DNA of 64,000 nt, taken from a virus. Of this stretch, positions 47,033-56,407 are shown piece after piece (position 1 is the first letter of the stretch; each line of letters begins with the position of its first letter). Under the pieces are notes generated by a model. It made no database searches and had not been told where the DNA came from. It saw only the letters and a program-made list of their open reading frames with translations. Made by a program: the position numbers and the translations under genes. The DNA lies in the IMG/VR virus record IMGVR_UViG_3300020442_000362, positions 1 through 64,000 of that record, one strand, 5' to 3'.

Positions 47033-47264
47033 CTTCAGCTGGTTCCTCTACAGTTTCAGCTGGAGTTTCTTCTGCCTGTTCGACCTCTGGCTCACCAGCT
47101 ATCTCATCCTGTTCTTCTGGAGTTTTAAACATCGTTGAAGCCAATTCTTTCTTCATCGTATCTAATTTATCTCCAACTTTCGCAGACATTACACCTTGAA
47201 AAGTATTCTCGATTCCTTCAGCATCACCTGATTGAATCGCATCTATAAGTTCTTTAGTTCCCAT
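47016..47264 (-). CDS. 67: Prohead core protein gp67-like
   Basis: 82 residues. The N-terminus MGTKELIDAIQSGDAEGIEN and TFQGVMSAKVGDKLDTMKKE parallels T4 gp67, and the C-terminal third is Glu/Pro/Ala acidic (VEQAEETPAETVEEPAEDGE). It directly follows portal gp20, as in T4. Confidence 0.75.
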   Translation of the reverse strand: MGTKELIDAIQSGDAEGIENTFQGVMSAKVGDKLDTMKKELASTMFKTPEEQDEIAGEPEVEQAEETPAETVEEPAEDGEEV

Positions 47265-48811
47265 TATTCTTCTCCTTCATTATCTTCTGGCTCGTCAGTA
47301 GTTTGCATTGAATCCATATCTGGTACTTCATTACCACCTTCTGGTTCTTGCTCAGCTTCCTGCTCTGCCTTTTCTGCTTCAATCTGGTCGTCGATTTCTT
47401 TCATCTCCTCTTCAGACTGCATTAATATATTTTTTCTTGCCCACTCTAACGAATAGAACTTACCAAGATATGGTTCTACTTGACCAAGCATACCCACTCG
47501 TTGTTGTAGCAACTCATTATTCTTTAACTCCGTAAAGTGATTGTCCTCTAAAAAGTCAACTCTGATATCGCATCTAGCATCTTCAAAGTCTTCATCGGTC
47601 ATTACACCTTTCGCAATTAATTGAATCCTAAGAATATCAATCATAAACTGACTGAACTTTCTTTGGACCCTTTGAATAAACTTGTTAAACTTTAGTTCGT
47701 CTCTAGTAATTTCAGAAGCACGACCTAAAGTAAATCCAGTCTCACCTTGTAATCTTGACATAGGTACATTTAAAGACTGGTAAAGTTTTCTTTGGAAATA
47801 TTGTATGTCAGCAATGTCTCCTAAGTTTTGCCCACCAGGGAGTGTAGTGATTTCAGTACCACGACCACCCTCTCTTCTAGGCATCCAAAAATCTTCCATC
47901 ATGCTCAGGTGTTTTCTGTCATCTCTGACTTCACCTGTGGTAGCATCGTAAACAACTTTGTTTCGATACTTATTCATAATGTCGTTGACATATTGTTCTG
48001 CTTTAATCTTAGGCAGGTTTCCTACATCAACATAAAATATTCTTCTTTCTGGTGCACGACTAAGTCTGTAAATAACAACAGCATCTTCAATCATCTTTAA
48101 CTGGTTTACAGGTTTTACTGCTTTTTGTAAATGCGATAAAACTATACCAGTGTTCTGGTCAACATTACCAGAAGGACAGAATACAACTGAGTCCTTACTC
48201 AGTTTAATCCCTTTAGTATTAGAGTCGCTTATACCTTTATCATTGTAGATATAATATTCTTCTTGACTCTTTACTACCTCTAATCCTTTAGAGTTCTTTT
48301 CTTTCTTGATATCCTTAATCTTTCGGATCTTCATAGGATCTACATATCTTAATTCTTGAATACCAGCTTTTGGATTAGCTGGGTCTAGAATAAGATGGTA
48401 GTATAATCTCCCATCTACATACCAAGTCTTGAAGATGTCATGACCTTTGTGGTCAAACTGGAGTAGATCGTAGATCTCTCCAAACTCTTCATGAATTTTT
48501 TCTTTAATGTTATCTGATACAGGTAGGTCGTCGAGTACTAGTTGTACACTAGGTGCATCATCTTGTATTGTGATTGCTTCATTAGTTATATCTTCTATCG
48601 CACCATCACAATCTGGGTACTGCGAGACTTCACGATATCTTTTGATTAAAGCATTTTCACTTCTTATCGAATTATCAAGGTCGAGTGTAACACCATAGTA
48701 TGCACTAACATCCGTCAGTACTGTAGACCCATCATCTCGTGATGGGGCGACAGGTGTTAAAGGTTCTCTATTCCTCTTCCGTGTAATTTCGAAACCGAAA
48801 AATTCAGCCAT
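47264..48811 (-). CDS. 20: Portal protein gp20
   Basis: 515 residues, near T4 gp20 length (524). RYREVSQYPDCDGAIEDITN, DGRLYYHLILDP, YRLSRAPERRIFYVDVGNL and QGETGFTLGRASEITRDEL are the strongly conserved portal segments used as marker sequences for marine myoviruses. It forms the dodecameric DNA-entry ring. The C-terminus is acidic. Confidence 0.96.
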   Translation of the reverse strand: MAEFFGFEITRKRNREPLTPVAPSRDDGSTVLTDVSAYYGVTLDLDNSIRSENALIKRYREVSQYPDCDGAIEDITNEAITIQDDAPSVQLVLDDLPVSDNIKEKIHEEFGEIYDLLQFDHKGHDIFKTWYVDGRLYYHLILDPANPKAGIQELRYVDPMKIRKIKDIKKEKNSKGLEVVKSQEEYYIYNDKGISDSNTKGIKLSKDSVVFCPSGNVDQNTGIVLSHLQKAVKPVNQLKMIEDAVVIYRLSRAPERRIFYVDVGNLPKIKAEQYVNDIMNKYRNKVVYDATTGEVRDDRKHLSMMEDFWMPRREGGRGTEITTLPGGQNLGDIADIQYFQRKLYQSLNVPMSRLQGETGFTLGRASEITRDELKFNKFIQRVQRKFSQFMIDILRIQLIAKGVMTDEDFEDARCDIRVDFLEDNHFTELKNNELLQQRVGMLGQVEPYLGKFYSLEWARKNILMQSEEEMKEIDDQIEAEKAEQEAEQEPEGGNEVPDMDSMQTTDEPEDNEGEE

Positions 48812-48834
48812 AATTTATTCACCTTTATTAATAA

Positions 48835-49428
48835 TTAAATGTTGATTGGGAACGAACCAATAGGTGTATCTACTGAAACATTAACTCCTAATCCACCACT
48901 CTCAGCTGTATCACTTGTAAAGAAGTTGTACTGCCACTCTACATCAAATGTTTCAATAGCATTTGTTGTGTCGTAGTCTAACTGTACGATACCAATTGAT
49001 AGAGGGAAAGCATCAACAAACTTATAAGTTTTGACACTTGCACCATTTCTATCTAATTGTGTTACAAGCAAGTCAGCTTGGTAATCCGCAGGGTTTGTAC
49101 GACCTTCTGTAGTCGCATACTCTTGGATTCCATTTTGCCATCTTTCGATTGCGTTCCTAATACCGAAGTTCGTGTCATTGTAAACAGTAATAGTCCACGG
49201 AGCGAAAGTTCTTTCCGCAGCAAAGTTTACAGCACGACCTCTATATTGGATCGGCAAGTTTTCTAATGTACTAGCTGGTAATTGTGCAGCTTTGCAAAGA
49301 AATTGTCCTTGTACAGCAGCAACTCTTCCACCAGTGACATAAGAAGGGAATTGTAAGTCAACACGGAACTGATTGGGACGAGCTCCACCACCAGTCATGT
49401 TCGCTTTAAAGTCAGCAATATTAGCCAT
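48835..49428 (-). CDS. 19: Tail tube protein gp19
   Basis: 197 residues. GGGARPNQFRVDLQFPSYV, CKAAQLPASTLENLPIQYRG, and FVDAFPLSIGIVQLDYDT are typical of the tube monomer, which stacks in hexameric rings inside the sheath. Ribosome binding site AAAGGAG. A CTAAATA box overlaps the sheath stop 20 nt upstream. Confidence 0.92.
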   Translation of the reverse strand: MANIADFKANMTGGGARPNQFRVDLQFPSYVTGGRVAAVQGQFLCKAAQLPASTLENLPIQYRGRAVNFAAERTFAPWTITVYNDTNFGIRNAIERWQNGIQEYATTEGRTNPADYQADLLVTQLDRNGASVKTYKFVDAFPLSIGIVQLDYDTTNAIETFDVEWQYNFFTSDTAESGGLGVNVSVDTPIGSFPINI

Positions 49429-49448
49429 GTTTTATTTCTCCTTTTTTA

Positions 49449-49455
49449 TATTTAG
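49449..49455 (-). promoter_or_regulatory. Putative late promoter box CTAAATA before gp19
   Basis: CTAAATA on the minus strand at the sheath stop codon, about 20 nt before the gp19 ATG. Confidence 0.4.
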
Positions 49456-51128
49456 CCACCAATTTCACTAAAGTCTACACTTGATTTACTAGCTACAAAT
49501 GTAAGAGTAATGAAGTTAATTGCTCTGTTAGGTTTAATGAATATATCTGCACGGAATTCGTTTCTATCAACTACATCACCTGTGTTGTTAGTAGAGTCAC
49601 AAACTACTGTAAAGTCTGTAATTCCTCGTCTTCCTTGTACATCTCTTAAGAAAGGATTGACTGCGTTTTTAAAGTCGTTTCTTGTGAACTCATCGTTGAA
49701 TTCAAAGAGCTGTGCTTTTGCAGCAATCGCAATCGCTTTTTCTAGTACGATAAACAATCTACGAACATTGATTCTGTTGAATGCAGATTCGCTAGAAAGT
49801 AGAGTCTTGTCACCAAATAGTTGTGTACCATTTCCTGGGAATGTTACAACAGGGTTTACACCAGCTTGGTATAAAGTATCCCTTTGAGTTTTGTTTGGTG
49901 AGAATGCTAATTTAACAACATTCTTGATTTGACCTCTAGAAGCACCAGCTGGTGAGAACCAAGCATCTTGGTCATAGTCAGTTCTTGCAGCGAGACCTGC
50001 TATGTCACCATTTAGTGGTACATATCTATATTTATCGTTGTATCTGTCGTACTGGTATTTAGAACCAGTATCAAGCACACCATAAGATGAGCTTGGTAAT
50101 GAGTTTCGGTAAGTAGTAATGTCACCCACTGGGTCGGCATCAGTTGCTAGGATAGTATTTCCTGAAGCATCTTCAGCAGAACAGAATACCATACAGTCTT
50201 TTCTTACTTCAGCAATATTGTTAATTGCATAAGTAGCAGTGACTGCTGGAGCTTTACCAACCATAACTAGTGAAATGTCATACAGCTCGTCATTAGCAAA
50301 AATGCTAAGAGCAGTTTGAATATCACCATCAGTTGGTGCAGTATCTACTCCACTTGAAAGACTTACTGAATAAACTGCACCAAGGTCACCAAAAGTAGTA
50401 CCACTTGAAGCAGCACCCCATGCAGTACCTGTGACAGTTGGATGATCCATCCACCAGACAAATCTTGACTGTGAGTTAATTACATCTTTGTAAAAATTAT
50501 TAGATCCGTCGAACTTTTTAGCATCGCTTGCAGCAGATACATGAGCAAAAGTTTCTAGAACTGAACCAGCAGTTCCAGTAAACAAACCATCTTCATCAAT
50601 TACTAGTACATGAAGTTCGTCATCCGAACCACCTGCAGCAGCAACTGAAGCAGAAGTGCCAGGAATTCTATCGAAGTTTCCTTTGTTTGCCCAAGAAGCA
50701 AAAGTTGCTGAGTCAGCAATCTCTACTTTAAGAGAGTTTCCTCTTGTGCCTGCCCACTTTGCAGCGAAAGTACCGACATTATTTGACCCACCAACATATG
50801 AAGAGGTGTAGTCATTTAAGTTTTTAATCTTAACAGCTGTACCAGTAGCAACTGCGTTTCTCGCAGCAGTAGTGTCGGCACGAACTGTCAATAAGTTATT
50901 TGAATATGATAGGAAGTTAGCTGCAGTGAAAAAACTATCGAAAGTTGCGTCGGTAGGTTCACCGAATCTTTCTACTAAGTTATTTTCAGAAACAATTTGT
51001 ACAGGGTCTTCGATTGGACCCCATTGAAAGTTCCCAGCAAAAGCACCAGATGATGTTGCCACATTAGGTACAATTGAAGTGAAATCTTGTTCTTTGACAA
51101 CTACTCCAGGACTGAGTTGAAAAGCCAT
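49452..51128 (-). CDS. 18: Tail sheath protein gp18
   Basis: 558 residues. LSPGVVVKEQDFTSIVPNVA begins the protein as in T4-like sheaths, and FNRINVRRLFIVLEKAIAIA with FRADIFIKPNRAINFITLTF close it. The inner region is an exposed variable domain rich in Ser/Ala/Gly. It contracts to drive the tube through the envelope. A CTAAATA box lies about 60 nt upstream. Confidence 0.95.
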   Translation of the reverse strand: MAFQLSPGVVVKEQDFTSIVPNVATSSGAFAGNFQWGPIEDPVQIVSENNLVERFGEPTDATFDSFFTAANFLSYSNNLLTVRADTTAARNAVATGTAVKIKNLNDYTSSYVGGSNNVGTFAAKWAGTRGNSLKVEIADSATFASWANKGNFDRIPGTSASVAAAGGSDDELHVLVIDEDGLFTGTAGSVLETFAHVSAASDAKKFDGSNNFYKDVINSQSRFVWWMDHPTVTGTAWGAASSGTTFGDLGAVYSVSLSSGVDTAPTDGDIQTALSIFANDELYDISLVMVGKAPAVTATYAINNIAEVRKDCMVFCSAEDASGNTILATDADPVGDITTYRNSLPSSSYGVLDTGSKYQYDRYNDKYRYVPLNGDIAGLAARTDYDQDAWFSPAGASRGQIKNVVKLAFSPNKTQRDTLYQAGVNPVVTFPGNGTQLFGDKTLLSSESAFNRINVRRLFIVLEKAIAIAAKAQLFEFNDEFTRNDFKNAVNPFLRDVQGRRGITDFTVVCDSTNNTGDVVDRNEFRADIFIKPNRAINFITLTFVASKSSVDFSEIGG

Positions 51129-51190
51129 TTGTTTCTCCTTATTAATGAATTCGTTAATTCAAAAGGGAACTATTAATTCCCCAATGCTTT

Positions 51191-51197
51191 TATTTAG
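51191..51197 (-). promoter_or_regulatory. Putative late promoter box CTAAATA before gp18
   Basis: CTAAATA on the minus strand in the gp17-gp18 gap, 62 nt before the gp18 ATG. Confidence 0.45.
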
Positions 51198-51210
51198 TTT
51201 TTATACGATT

Positions 51211-52800
51211 TTAGAAGTTTAAAAGCTCTTCCTCGTCATCGTACTTCTGCCCATCGTTAATAAAACCGAAAGGAGTCAACTCCTCTTCTATCTGTTTCAT
51301 CTGGTTTTTATACATCTCTTCTCGTAAATTTACATCGTTAGATTCCGTAAAATAAGAGTCTGATGTAAGCCAACCAAACAATACTAGGCACATAACTAAG
51401 TCATCGTGATATCCGTCATCAGCAGAAAAAGATCCTTTGTTTTCAATAAAGGTACTTATCTCACCTATAATATCCCCATCATAAATGTGTAGTTTGCCTT
51501 CGTCTATTAATGTTTTTAGATTCTGGCAACCAATTCTTTTAATTTTTCTATCAGTATTTACTCCATACTGACTTTTACCTGAGCCAAACCCTCCAGTAAT
51601 CTTTTGACCCATGTTTGTACGAGAAACCATAATCATGTTCTCGTACTCTAGTTCGTTGTACAATATATAAGGTACTTGCTCACTAGCATTTGTTTCTACT
51701 AATACCTGAGCATTATAATATTCCTTGCCCACCTTATCAATAATATTGGGATAAAGTAAAGGACTAATAGAGTTGTTTCTATACTTTGCTACAACTTTAT
51801 ATGGTACTGCTGTCGTATCTATTACTACGAAAGCACTGTAATCTCCACCCACACCTTTAGCAGTATCTGCGACTAGAGTATATGAATGTCCAGGAATCGG
51901 CTCTTCTTGTATATCTAAACCATCTCTTGATAATATAAATGGCTTGGGTTTCATTTCACCTATTGCACTCGCACTTATAAGAGTAGCACTAGATCCTAAG
52001 AACTCACATAATACTTCCTGATTAAATTTTAAGTCACCAAGTAATGCTCTTTGTTTTTCTGCCCACTTTTTAGTTCTTCCTGGGATATCAGTATAAGGTA
52101 TAAACAATGGAGCAAAATCATTCCTGCCCTCTTGTGCAGCTTCCCAGTATCTCCAAAAGTGATTATATCCTAGAGGTGTCGAGGACAGTAATACTTTGGT
52201 ATCTTTACCAGCTGAGATCGTAGGATAAACAGAAGTAAAAAATTCTTCTGCTACAGTATTCGGTATAATTGCAGCTTCATCAATATAAAGCCAGTTTACT
52301 GATTTACCACGAATCGCTGAACTAGAAGTCGCAGCAGTAAATATCTTTGAGCCATTCTCTAATTCTATATCACCCTTGTTCCAAACAGCTACACCTTGTT
52401 GCATCCAGTTAGGAAGGTACTCGTACATAAGTTGGTATCTAGATAAAACTTCCCTGGCAGCAGTAGCTTTGTTTGCCATAATCGCAGCAGTCTTATTATC
52501 ATTAAATAATGTGAAGTGTAATATACATGCAGCACTTACGACTGTTTTACCCTGCTGTCTTCCTTCCATTAGAATCGTCTGACGATTCTTCATGATATGT
52601 TTTACTTTTCTTTTTTGACAAGCATACAGTTTAAAATCAACAACACCATCATCAAGTGATACAATCTTGCAGTAGTTTTCGATAAAGTATATTGGGTTGC
52701 GTTTGCACTTGATATACTCTTTAACTTGTTCCTCTGTAAATTCTACAGGAACACCTACAGCTTTTAGATTTTGATTTGCATTATAATAGGTCGATGCCAT
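51211..52800 (-). CDS. 17: Large terminase subunit gp17
   Basis: 529 residues. ILMEGRQQGKTVVSAACIL is the Walker A of the packaging ATPase. VNWLYIDEAAII is Walker B with the catalytic Glu. VADTAKGVGGDYSAFVVID starts the RNase H-like nuclease domain, and DDGYHDDLVMCLVL supplies its last acidic residues. It cuts and pumps DNA into proheads. The small subunit gp16 is not in the window, as in many marine relatives where it is elsewhere. Confidence 0.96.
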   Translation of the reverse strand: MASTYYNANQNLKAVGVPVEFTEEQVKEYIKCKRNPIYFIENYCKIVSLDDGVVDFKLYACQKRKVKHIMKNRQTILMEGRQQGKTVVSAACILHFTLFNDNKTAAIMANKATAAREVLSRYQLMYEYLPNWMQQGVAVWNKGDIELENGSKIFTAATSSSAIRGKSVNWLYIDEAAIIPNTVAEEFFTSVYPTISAGKDTKVLLSSTPLGYNHFWRYWEAAQEGRNDFAPLFIPYTDIPGRTKKWAEKQRALLGDLKFNQEVLCEFLGSSATLISASAIGEMKPKPFILSRDGLDIQEEPIPGHSYTLVADTAKGVGGDYSAFVVIDTTAVPYKVVAKYRNNSISPLLYPNIIDKVGKEYYNAQVLVETNASEQVPYILYNELEYENMIMVSRTNMGQKITGGFGSGKSQYGVNTDRKIKRIGCQNLKTLIDEGKLHIYDGDIIGEISTFIENKGSFSADDGYHDDLVMCLVLFGWLTSDSYFTESNDVNLREEMYKNQMKQIEEELTPFGFINDGQKYDDEEELLNF

Positions 52801-52821
52801 TAGTCCTCCTTGCGGAGATTA

Positions 52822-53721
52822 TTATACAACAGTAATTGTACCAAGCATACTACTTGGGTGAGCAGTACATCTATATTGGTAAGTATTTCCTGTTGCAGCA
52901 TTCATCGGAATTGTGAATGTAATAATATCATTAGTTGTAGCAAGGTTTCTAGTTGCGTTAGTTGAGCTGATATAATCAGCAGCAGGTGCAGTAGATGTAC
53001 CGAACTCTACGATTTCAAGTGGGTGTGCGTTTGCAGCAATCGTATGTCTGAAACGATAAGTATGTCCTCTATATACAAATAGTTGTGGATCGTTTTCACC
53101 AGCAGTTAAAAGACCTGAGCCAGAAACTGTATAGTTAGTACCATCACCAGCTGAAAAGTCAAACTGTTGTAATGACACTGAAGTAATAGTAAGCTGAGCA
53201 TCGTTTGAACTTGTTAATACGATACCTGCTCCTTCAGTAATAGTAATGTCATCATTTACTGAGTTTGAACCAGATAGTCTTAATTCTTTAGAACCAGCTG
53301 TGACAGATTGAATAGAGGTTGAATAAGTTGTATTTGTGACTGTGTTGTTTATAGTAATGTTATCGGCATCAGTTCTATCAATATTAATACCTGTACCAGA
53401 TACTAGATTTACATTATCAGTACTTGCGTCTGAGCCAGTCAATCTAATAGAAGCATCAGTACCAGAAACTTCTGCGGATACAGTATAAGTTGTGTTTACA
53501 TTAGTATCTGTGTCTGGTTCAAAAGCTGAGTTGCTTGCGTTGTATTTTAATACTTGACCATTAGTGACTCCCGATCCTGGGATCGCAATCTGTACAGTAT
53601 TACCACCAAGGGCAGTATAAAGTTCGTCAAAGTTTGCCTTTACTTTTGTACCACCATCTCTAAGGGTATCACCTGTACCATCGTTGGCTAGAGTACCAAT
53701 ATTTAAATCTTGTTTTGCCAT
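52822..53721 (-). CDS. Virion structural protein with C-terminal cupredoxin-like domain
   Basis: 299 residues. The start MAKQDLNIGTLANDGTGDTL is a common fibre/structural adaptor in marine phages. The last 100 residues have a plastocyanin-like pattern: HTYRFRHTIAANAHPLEIVE, then ITFTIPMNAATGNTYQYRC and TAHPSSMLGTITV. His, Cys, His and Met occupy positions like the type 1 copper ligands (C-x2-H-x3-M). It lies between gp15 and gp17, so is likely on the virion surface. Copper binding is unproven; the fold could simply be a host-contact module. Confidence 0.65.
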   Translation of the reverse strand: MAKQDLNIGTLANDGTGDTLRDGGTKVKANFDELYTALGGNTVQIAIPGSGVTNGQVLKYNASNSAFEPDTDTNVNTTYTVSAEVSGTDASIRLTGSDASTDNVNLVSGTGINIDRTDADNITINNTVTNTTYSTSIQSVTAGSKELRLSGSNSVNDDITITEGAGIVLTSSNDAQLTITSVSLQQFDFSAGDGTNYTVSGSGLLTAGENDPQLFVYRGHTYRFRHTIAANAHPLEIVEFGTSTAPAADYISSTNATRNLATTNDIITFTIPMNAATGNTYQYRCTAHPSSMLGTITVV

Positions 53722-53733
53722 TTAAAACTTCTC

Positions 53734-54486
53734 CTATAAATCTTGTTTTTGAGTTATATTCCAACCCAAGTCAGTCACTTGTAAGTTATTTAGGTCACCA
53801 GTTGCCCTATGTTGTTCATCTGGATTACCTAGATCTACGAATGTAGATGTAATAACTGAACCAGTTTGGTCAACTCCACCGAATAACATTATTTTTAGAG
53901 TGAAGTTGAAGGTCCATGTGACGAATCTTCGTATCTCAAAAGTTCCGTCATAATCATCTACGAAGCTAGAACTATTTAGTATTATTGGAACATCTGTTTC
54001 AGTTTCCAGAGTTGGGTCGGTATTCTTTATCTTCATTGTAAACTCTGGAGTAAAAAAGGGTAGGATTTGCTCTACTATCTGTAAACCATCTTCAGTAGTC
54101 TTAGTAAGACAATTTAATTGCATATCTAAGTTAAATGGTACAGGTGCAAAAAGTTTATCCCTTTTACCTGAGCCACCACCAGCTGATGTCCTGTTAATTT
54201 TAAGAGTACCCATACGATTGGTTTTTCTAAGTGGGTCGTACGATATCGCTGCCATTTCAAATGACAAACGAGGTAAAGTAGTATATTGTTGGTCTTCTAA
54301 AGTTGGATCTTGCTCTAACCTTTGTACCCACTTTTCTTTTGGACCATATGCGATTGGTACTAATATCTTTTGCTGAGCTGTACCAGAGTTATCGAATCTT
54401 TCAAACTCTACATCTGAAAACATCTTACCGAAACCAATAATACAGTTCCTTATCGTCTGATGATAAAAGGGTGGTTTACCTAACAT
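53734..54486 (-). CDS. 15: Proximal tail sheath stabiliser gp15
   Basis: 250 residues. FYHQTIRNCIIGFGKMFSDV, KILVPIAYGPKEKWVQRLEQ and TLPRLSFEMAAISYD match the gp15 landmarks (T4 gp15 is 272). It caps the head-proximal end of the tail and joins it to gp13/gp14. The start shares a base with the gp14 stop. Confidence 0.88.
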   Translation of the reverse strand: MLGKPPFYHQTIRNCIIGFGKMFSDVEFERFDNSGTAQQKILVPIAYGPKEKWVQRLEQDPTLEDQQYTTLPRLSFEMAAISYDPLRKTNRMGTLKINRTSAGGGSGKRDKLFAPVPFNLDMQLNCLTKTTEDGLQIVEQILPFFTPEFTMKIKNTDPTLETETDVPIILNSSSFVDDYDGTFEIRRFVTWTFNFTLKIMLFGGVDQTGSVITSTFVDLGNPDEQHRATGDLNNLQVTDLGWNITQKQDL

Positions 54487-55412
54487 TAGAATTCTCCAAA
54501 CGGATTATTTTCTGACCAAGCAACTTTTTCGTTAGTAGTAGGTTGTCTTTCTGTAGCTATCTCTAAGTTGTCAGCATAACCACCTTGCTTATCTACATTC
54601 AGTTTAATAGTACAAGTTGCTGTAGCTTGAACTCCACCAGCAGGTGGTGCGTCGATAGTAATAGTAGGAATAGCATTATATCCATTTCCTACATTGGTAA
54701 TGTTTATTGCATTTATTCTACCCTCTGAGTCAATAGTACAGGTAGCAGCAGCAGTAGTGCTAGGTGTACCACCTGTAAAGGTAATCCCAGGAGCAGTAGC
54801 ATAACCCTTACCAATATTTGTGACAGTTATAGAATCGACAAACATATTCTCTGTTCTTGTAGGATCTTGTGAGAAAGTTTTAAGTTCTTCAAACTTATCA
54901 ATCTCAGGAACACCAGTATCAATTTTTTCAGAAGCATATTGAAACAATTCAACTTCCATTTTAAATGTATATAATTTTCCTAGTTGATAAAAAGGATCTT
55001 GGTGTTGTACAAATTTAATTTCAAACAATCCTTTAGTAAGAGGGAAGTAAATCAGGTCTCCTTCGTTTGGTCTGTTAGGCACAAAGGTATTACCATGTTG
55101 CCCAACTAATTCTTGCCACCTAGATCTTGCTACAACTAGTGTAGCAGTTAGCTCATTAAATAATCCAAACTTTTGAATAAATGGACCTTGCCCACCTAAG
55201 TTATCTACATTCTCGAAATACATTTCGATAGGGAATGCTTGCTCAAACTTTGATAAGGGATCTTCACCTAAGATTTCATCTTTGGCTACCTGCGTTCTAG
55301 GAATATAAAAAACATTCTGACCATAAATTTTTAGAGACTCAATAATTAAAGACTCTATTAAATTCTGTTCAGATGCTACTCCTTGAGATATGTAAGTATT
55401 TCTGCCTGCCAT
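54486..55412 (-). CDS. 14: Neck protein gp14 with C-terminal beta repeats
   Basis: 308 residues. LIIESLKIYGQNVFYIPRTQ, GEDPLSKFEQAFPIEMYFEN and LGKLYTFKMEVELFQYASE match T4-like gp14. Residues about 205-285 add two repeats of the form IxNxGxGYxxxPxITI, followed by GGVQATATCTI, that T4 gp14 lacks and that also occur in the fibre protein at 56408-58426. gp14 completes the head neck with gp13 and blocks DNA leakage. Confidence 0.88.
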   Translation of the reverse strand: MAGRNTYISQGVASEQNLIESLIIESLKIYGQNVFYIPRTQVAKDEILGEDPLSKFEQAFPIEMYFENVDNLGGQGPFIQKFGLFNELTATLVVARSRWQELVGQHGNTFVPNRPNEGDLIYFPLTKGLFEIKFVQHQDPFYQLGKLYTFKMEVELFQYASEKIDTGVPEIDKFEELKTFSQDPTRTENMFVDSITVTNIGKGYATAPGITFTGGTPSTTAAATCTIDSEGRINAINITNVGNGYNAIPTITIDAPPAGGVQATATCTIKLNVDKQGGYADNLEIATERQPTTNEKVAWSENNPFGEF

Positions 55413-55416
55413 TTAA

Positions 55417-56388
55417 TTACCCTGTAAAGAACTCTAGTGGTGCACCTTTTCCTATAAGTTCGTCTTCTAGTTGTTGTATCTCGTTCATGGCTTCGTTATA
55501 TATACCATCACCATCCATTGATACACCTCCAGGCAAGACTAGTCCCGAAAACTTTTTAAGATTAAGTCCCCACTGTTTCTTGAACAGGGCAGTAGTATAT
55601 TTTTTCATCCATGGTTCGCCATATACTTTTGTATATTCGTTAGGATTTAATGCTTTATAAACATCAACTAAAATAAAATCTCCTATCTTTACATCACTTC
55701 GCCAGTCTAAATCGATAAACAATTTATTATGCATTCTATTGAAACGATATAAAGTTTTACCATTTAACATTAGGTCAAGCAATGATAAGTGACCCATTAC
55801 AGTTGTATAGTAAACAATACTTGTAGAAGTTAAATCATACAAGTCATTTAATCTTAGTTGATATTGTAAATCAAATATGTTTCTAGAGTCGGTAGTATTA
55901 GAGAACACTGTAAATACTTTTTGAACTCCGAATATTTCATCAGTGACAGGAATGTATCCATTCTCAGTATCACCTTTTGTAATAGTATTAATTACAGCAG
56001 TTGCTCCAGAACTTTCTCCAGTAATAGTTTCTCCAGCAGTAAATCCATCAGGAGCGATCTCTAGGTTATTTACTTTTTGATATATAATGTTTGACCCAGC
56101 TGAAGTTTTATGTACTACTGATTTTGCACCAGAGGTAGCACCAACGAAAGTTTCTCCTGCTGTAAAAGCATCTGCTGCAGCAGAGGTTAGTGCTAAAGTC
56201 GTACCAGTAATGTTATGCGAGAAGTATGCTCGTTCAGTACCATTCCAGTGATTAATGTTGAAATACTCAATCGCTTCGTCTAAGCGATCTTCTAGCTGTT
56301 CTTCAGCCACATTTATTTCAATCACTGGTGCACCGAGCGATCTTAATGCGTAATCTTTTAATTGTTCTCTTGTTGCTGGATTTGCCAT
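55417..56388 (-). CDS. 13: Neck protein gp13
   Basis: 323 residues. MANPATREQLKDYALRSLGA, PVIEINVAEEQLEDRLDEAI and YFNINHWNGTERAYF are the standard gp13 start. The middle holds an insertion of two related repeats (FTAGETFVGATSGAKSVV and FTAGETITGESSGATAVI). The C-terminal half (LMLNGKTLYRFNRMHNKLFI) is conserved. The CTAAATA box lies 5 nt before the ATG. Confidence 0.9.
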   Translation of the reverse strand: MANPATREQLKDYALRSLGAPVIEINVAEEQLEDRLDEAIEYFNINHWNGTERAYFSHNITGTTLALTSAAADAFTAGETFVGATSGAKSVVHKTSAGSNIIYQKVNNLEIAPDGFTAGETITGESSGATAVINTITKGDTENGYIPVTDEIFGVQKVFTVFSNTTDSRNIFDLQYQLRLNDLYDLTSTSIVYYTTVMGHLSLLDLMLNGKTLYRFNRMHNKLFIDLDWRSDVKIGDFILVDVYKALNPNEYTKVYGEPWMKKYTTALFKKQWGLNLKKFSGLVLPGGVSMDGDGIYNEAMNEIQQLEDELIGKGAPLEFFTG

Positions 56389-56393
56389 AATAC

Positions 56394-56400
56394 TATTTAG
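56394..56400 (-). promoter_or_regulatory. Putative late promoter box CTAAATA before gp13
   Basis: CTAAATA on the minus strand in the short gap between the fibre gene and gp13, 5 nt before the gp13 ATG. If used, the gp13 mRNA would be nearly leaderless. Confidence 0.35.
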
Positions 56401-56407
56401 TTCCTTT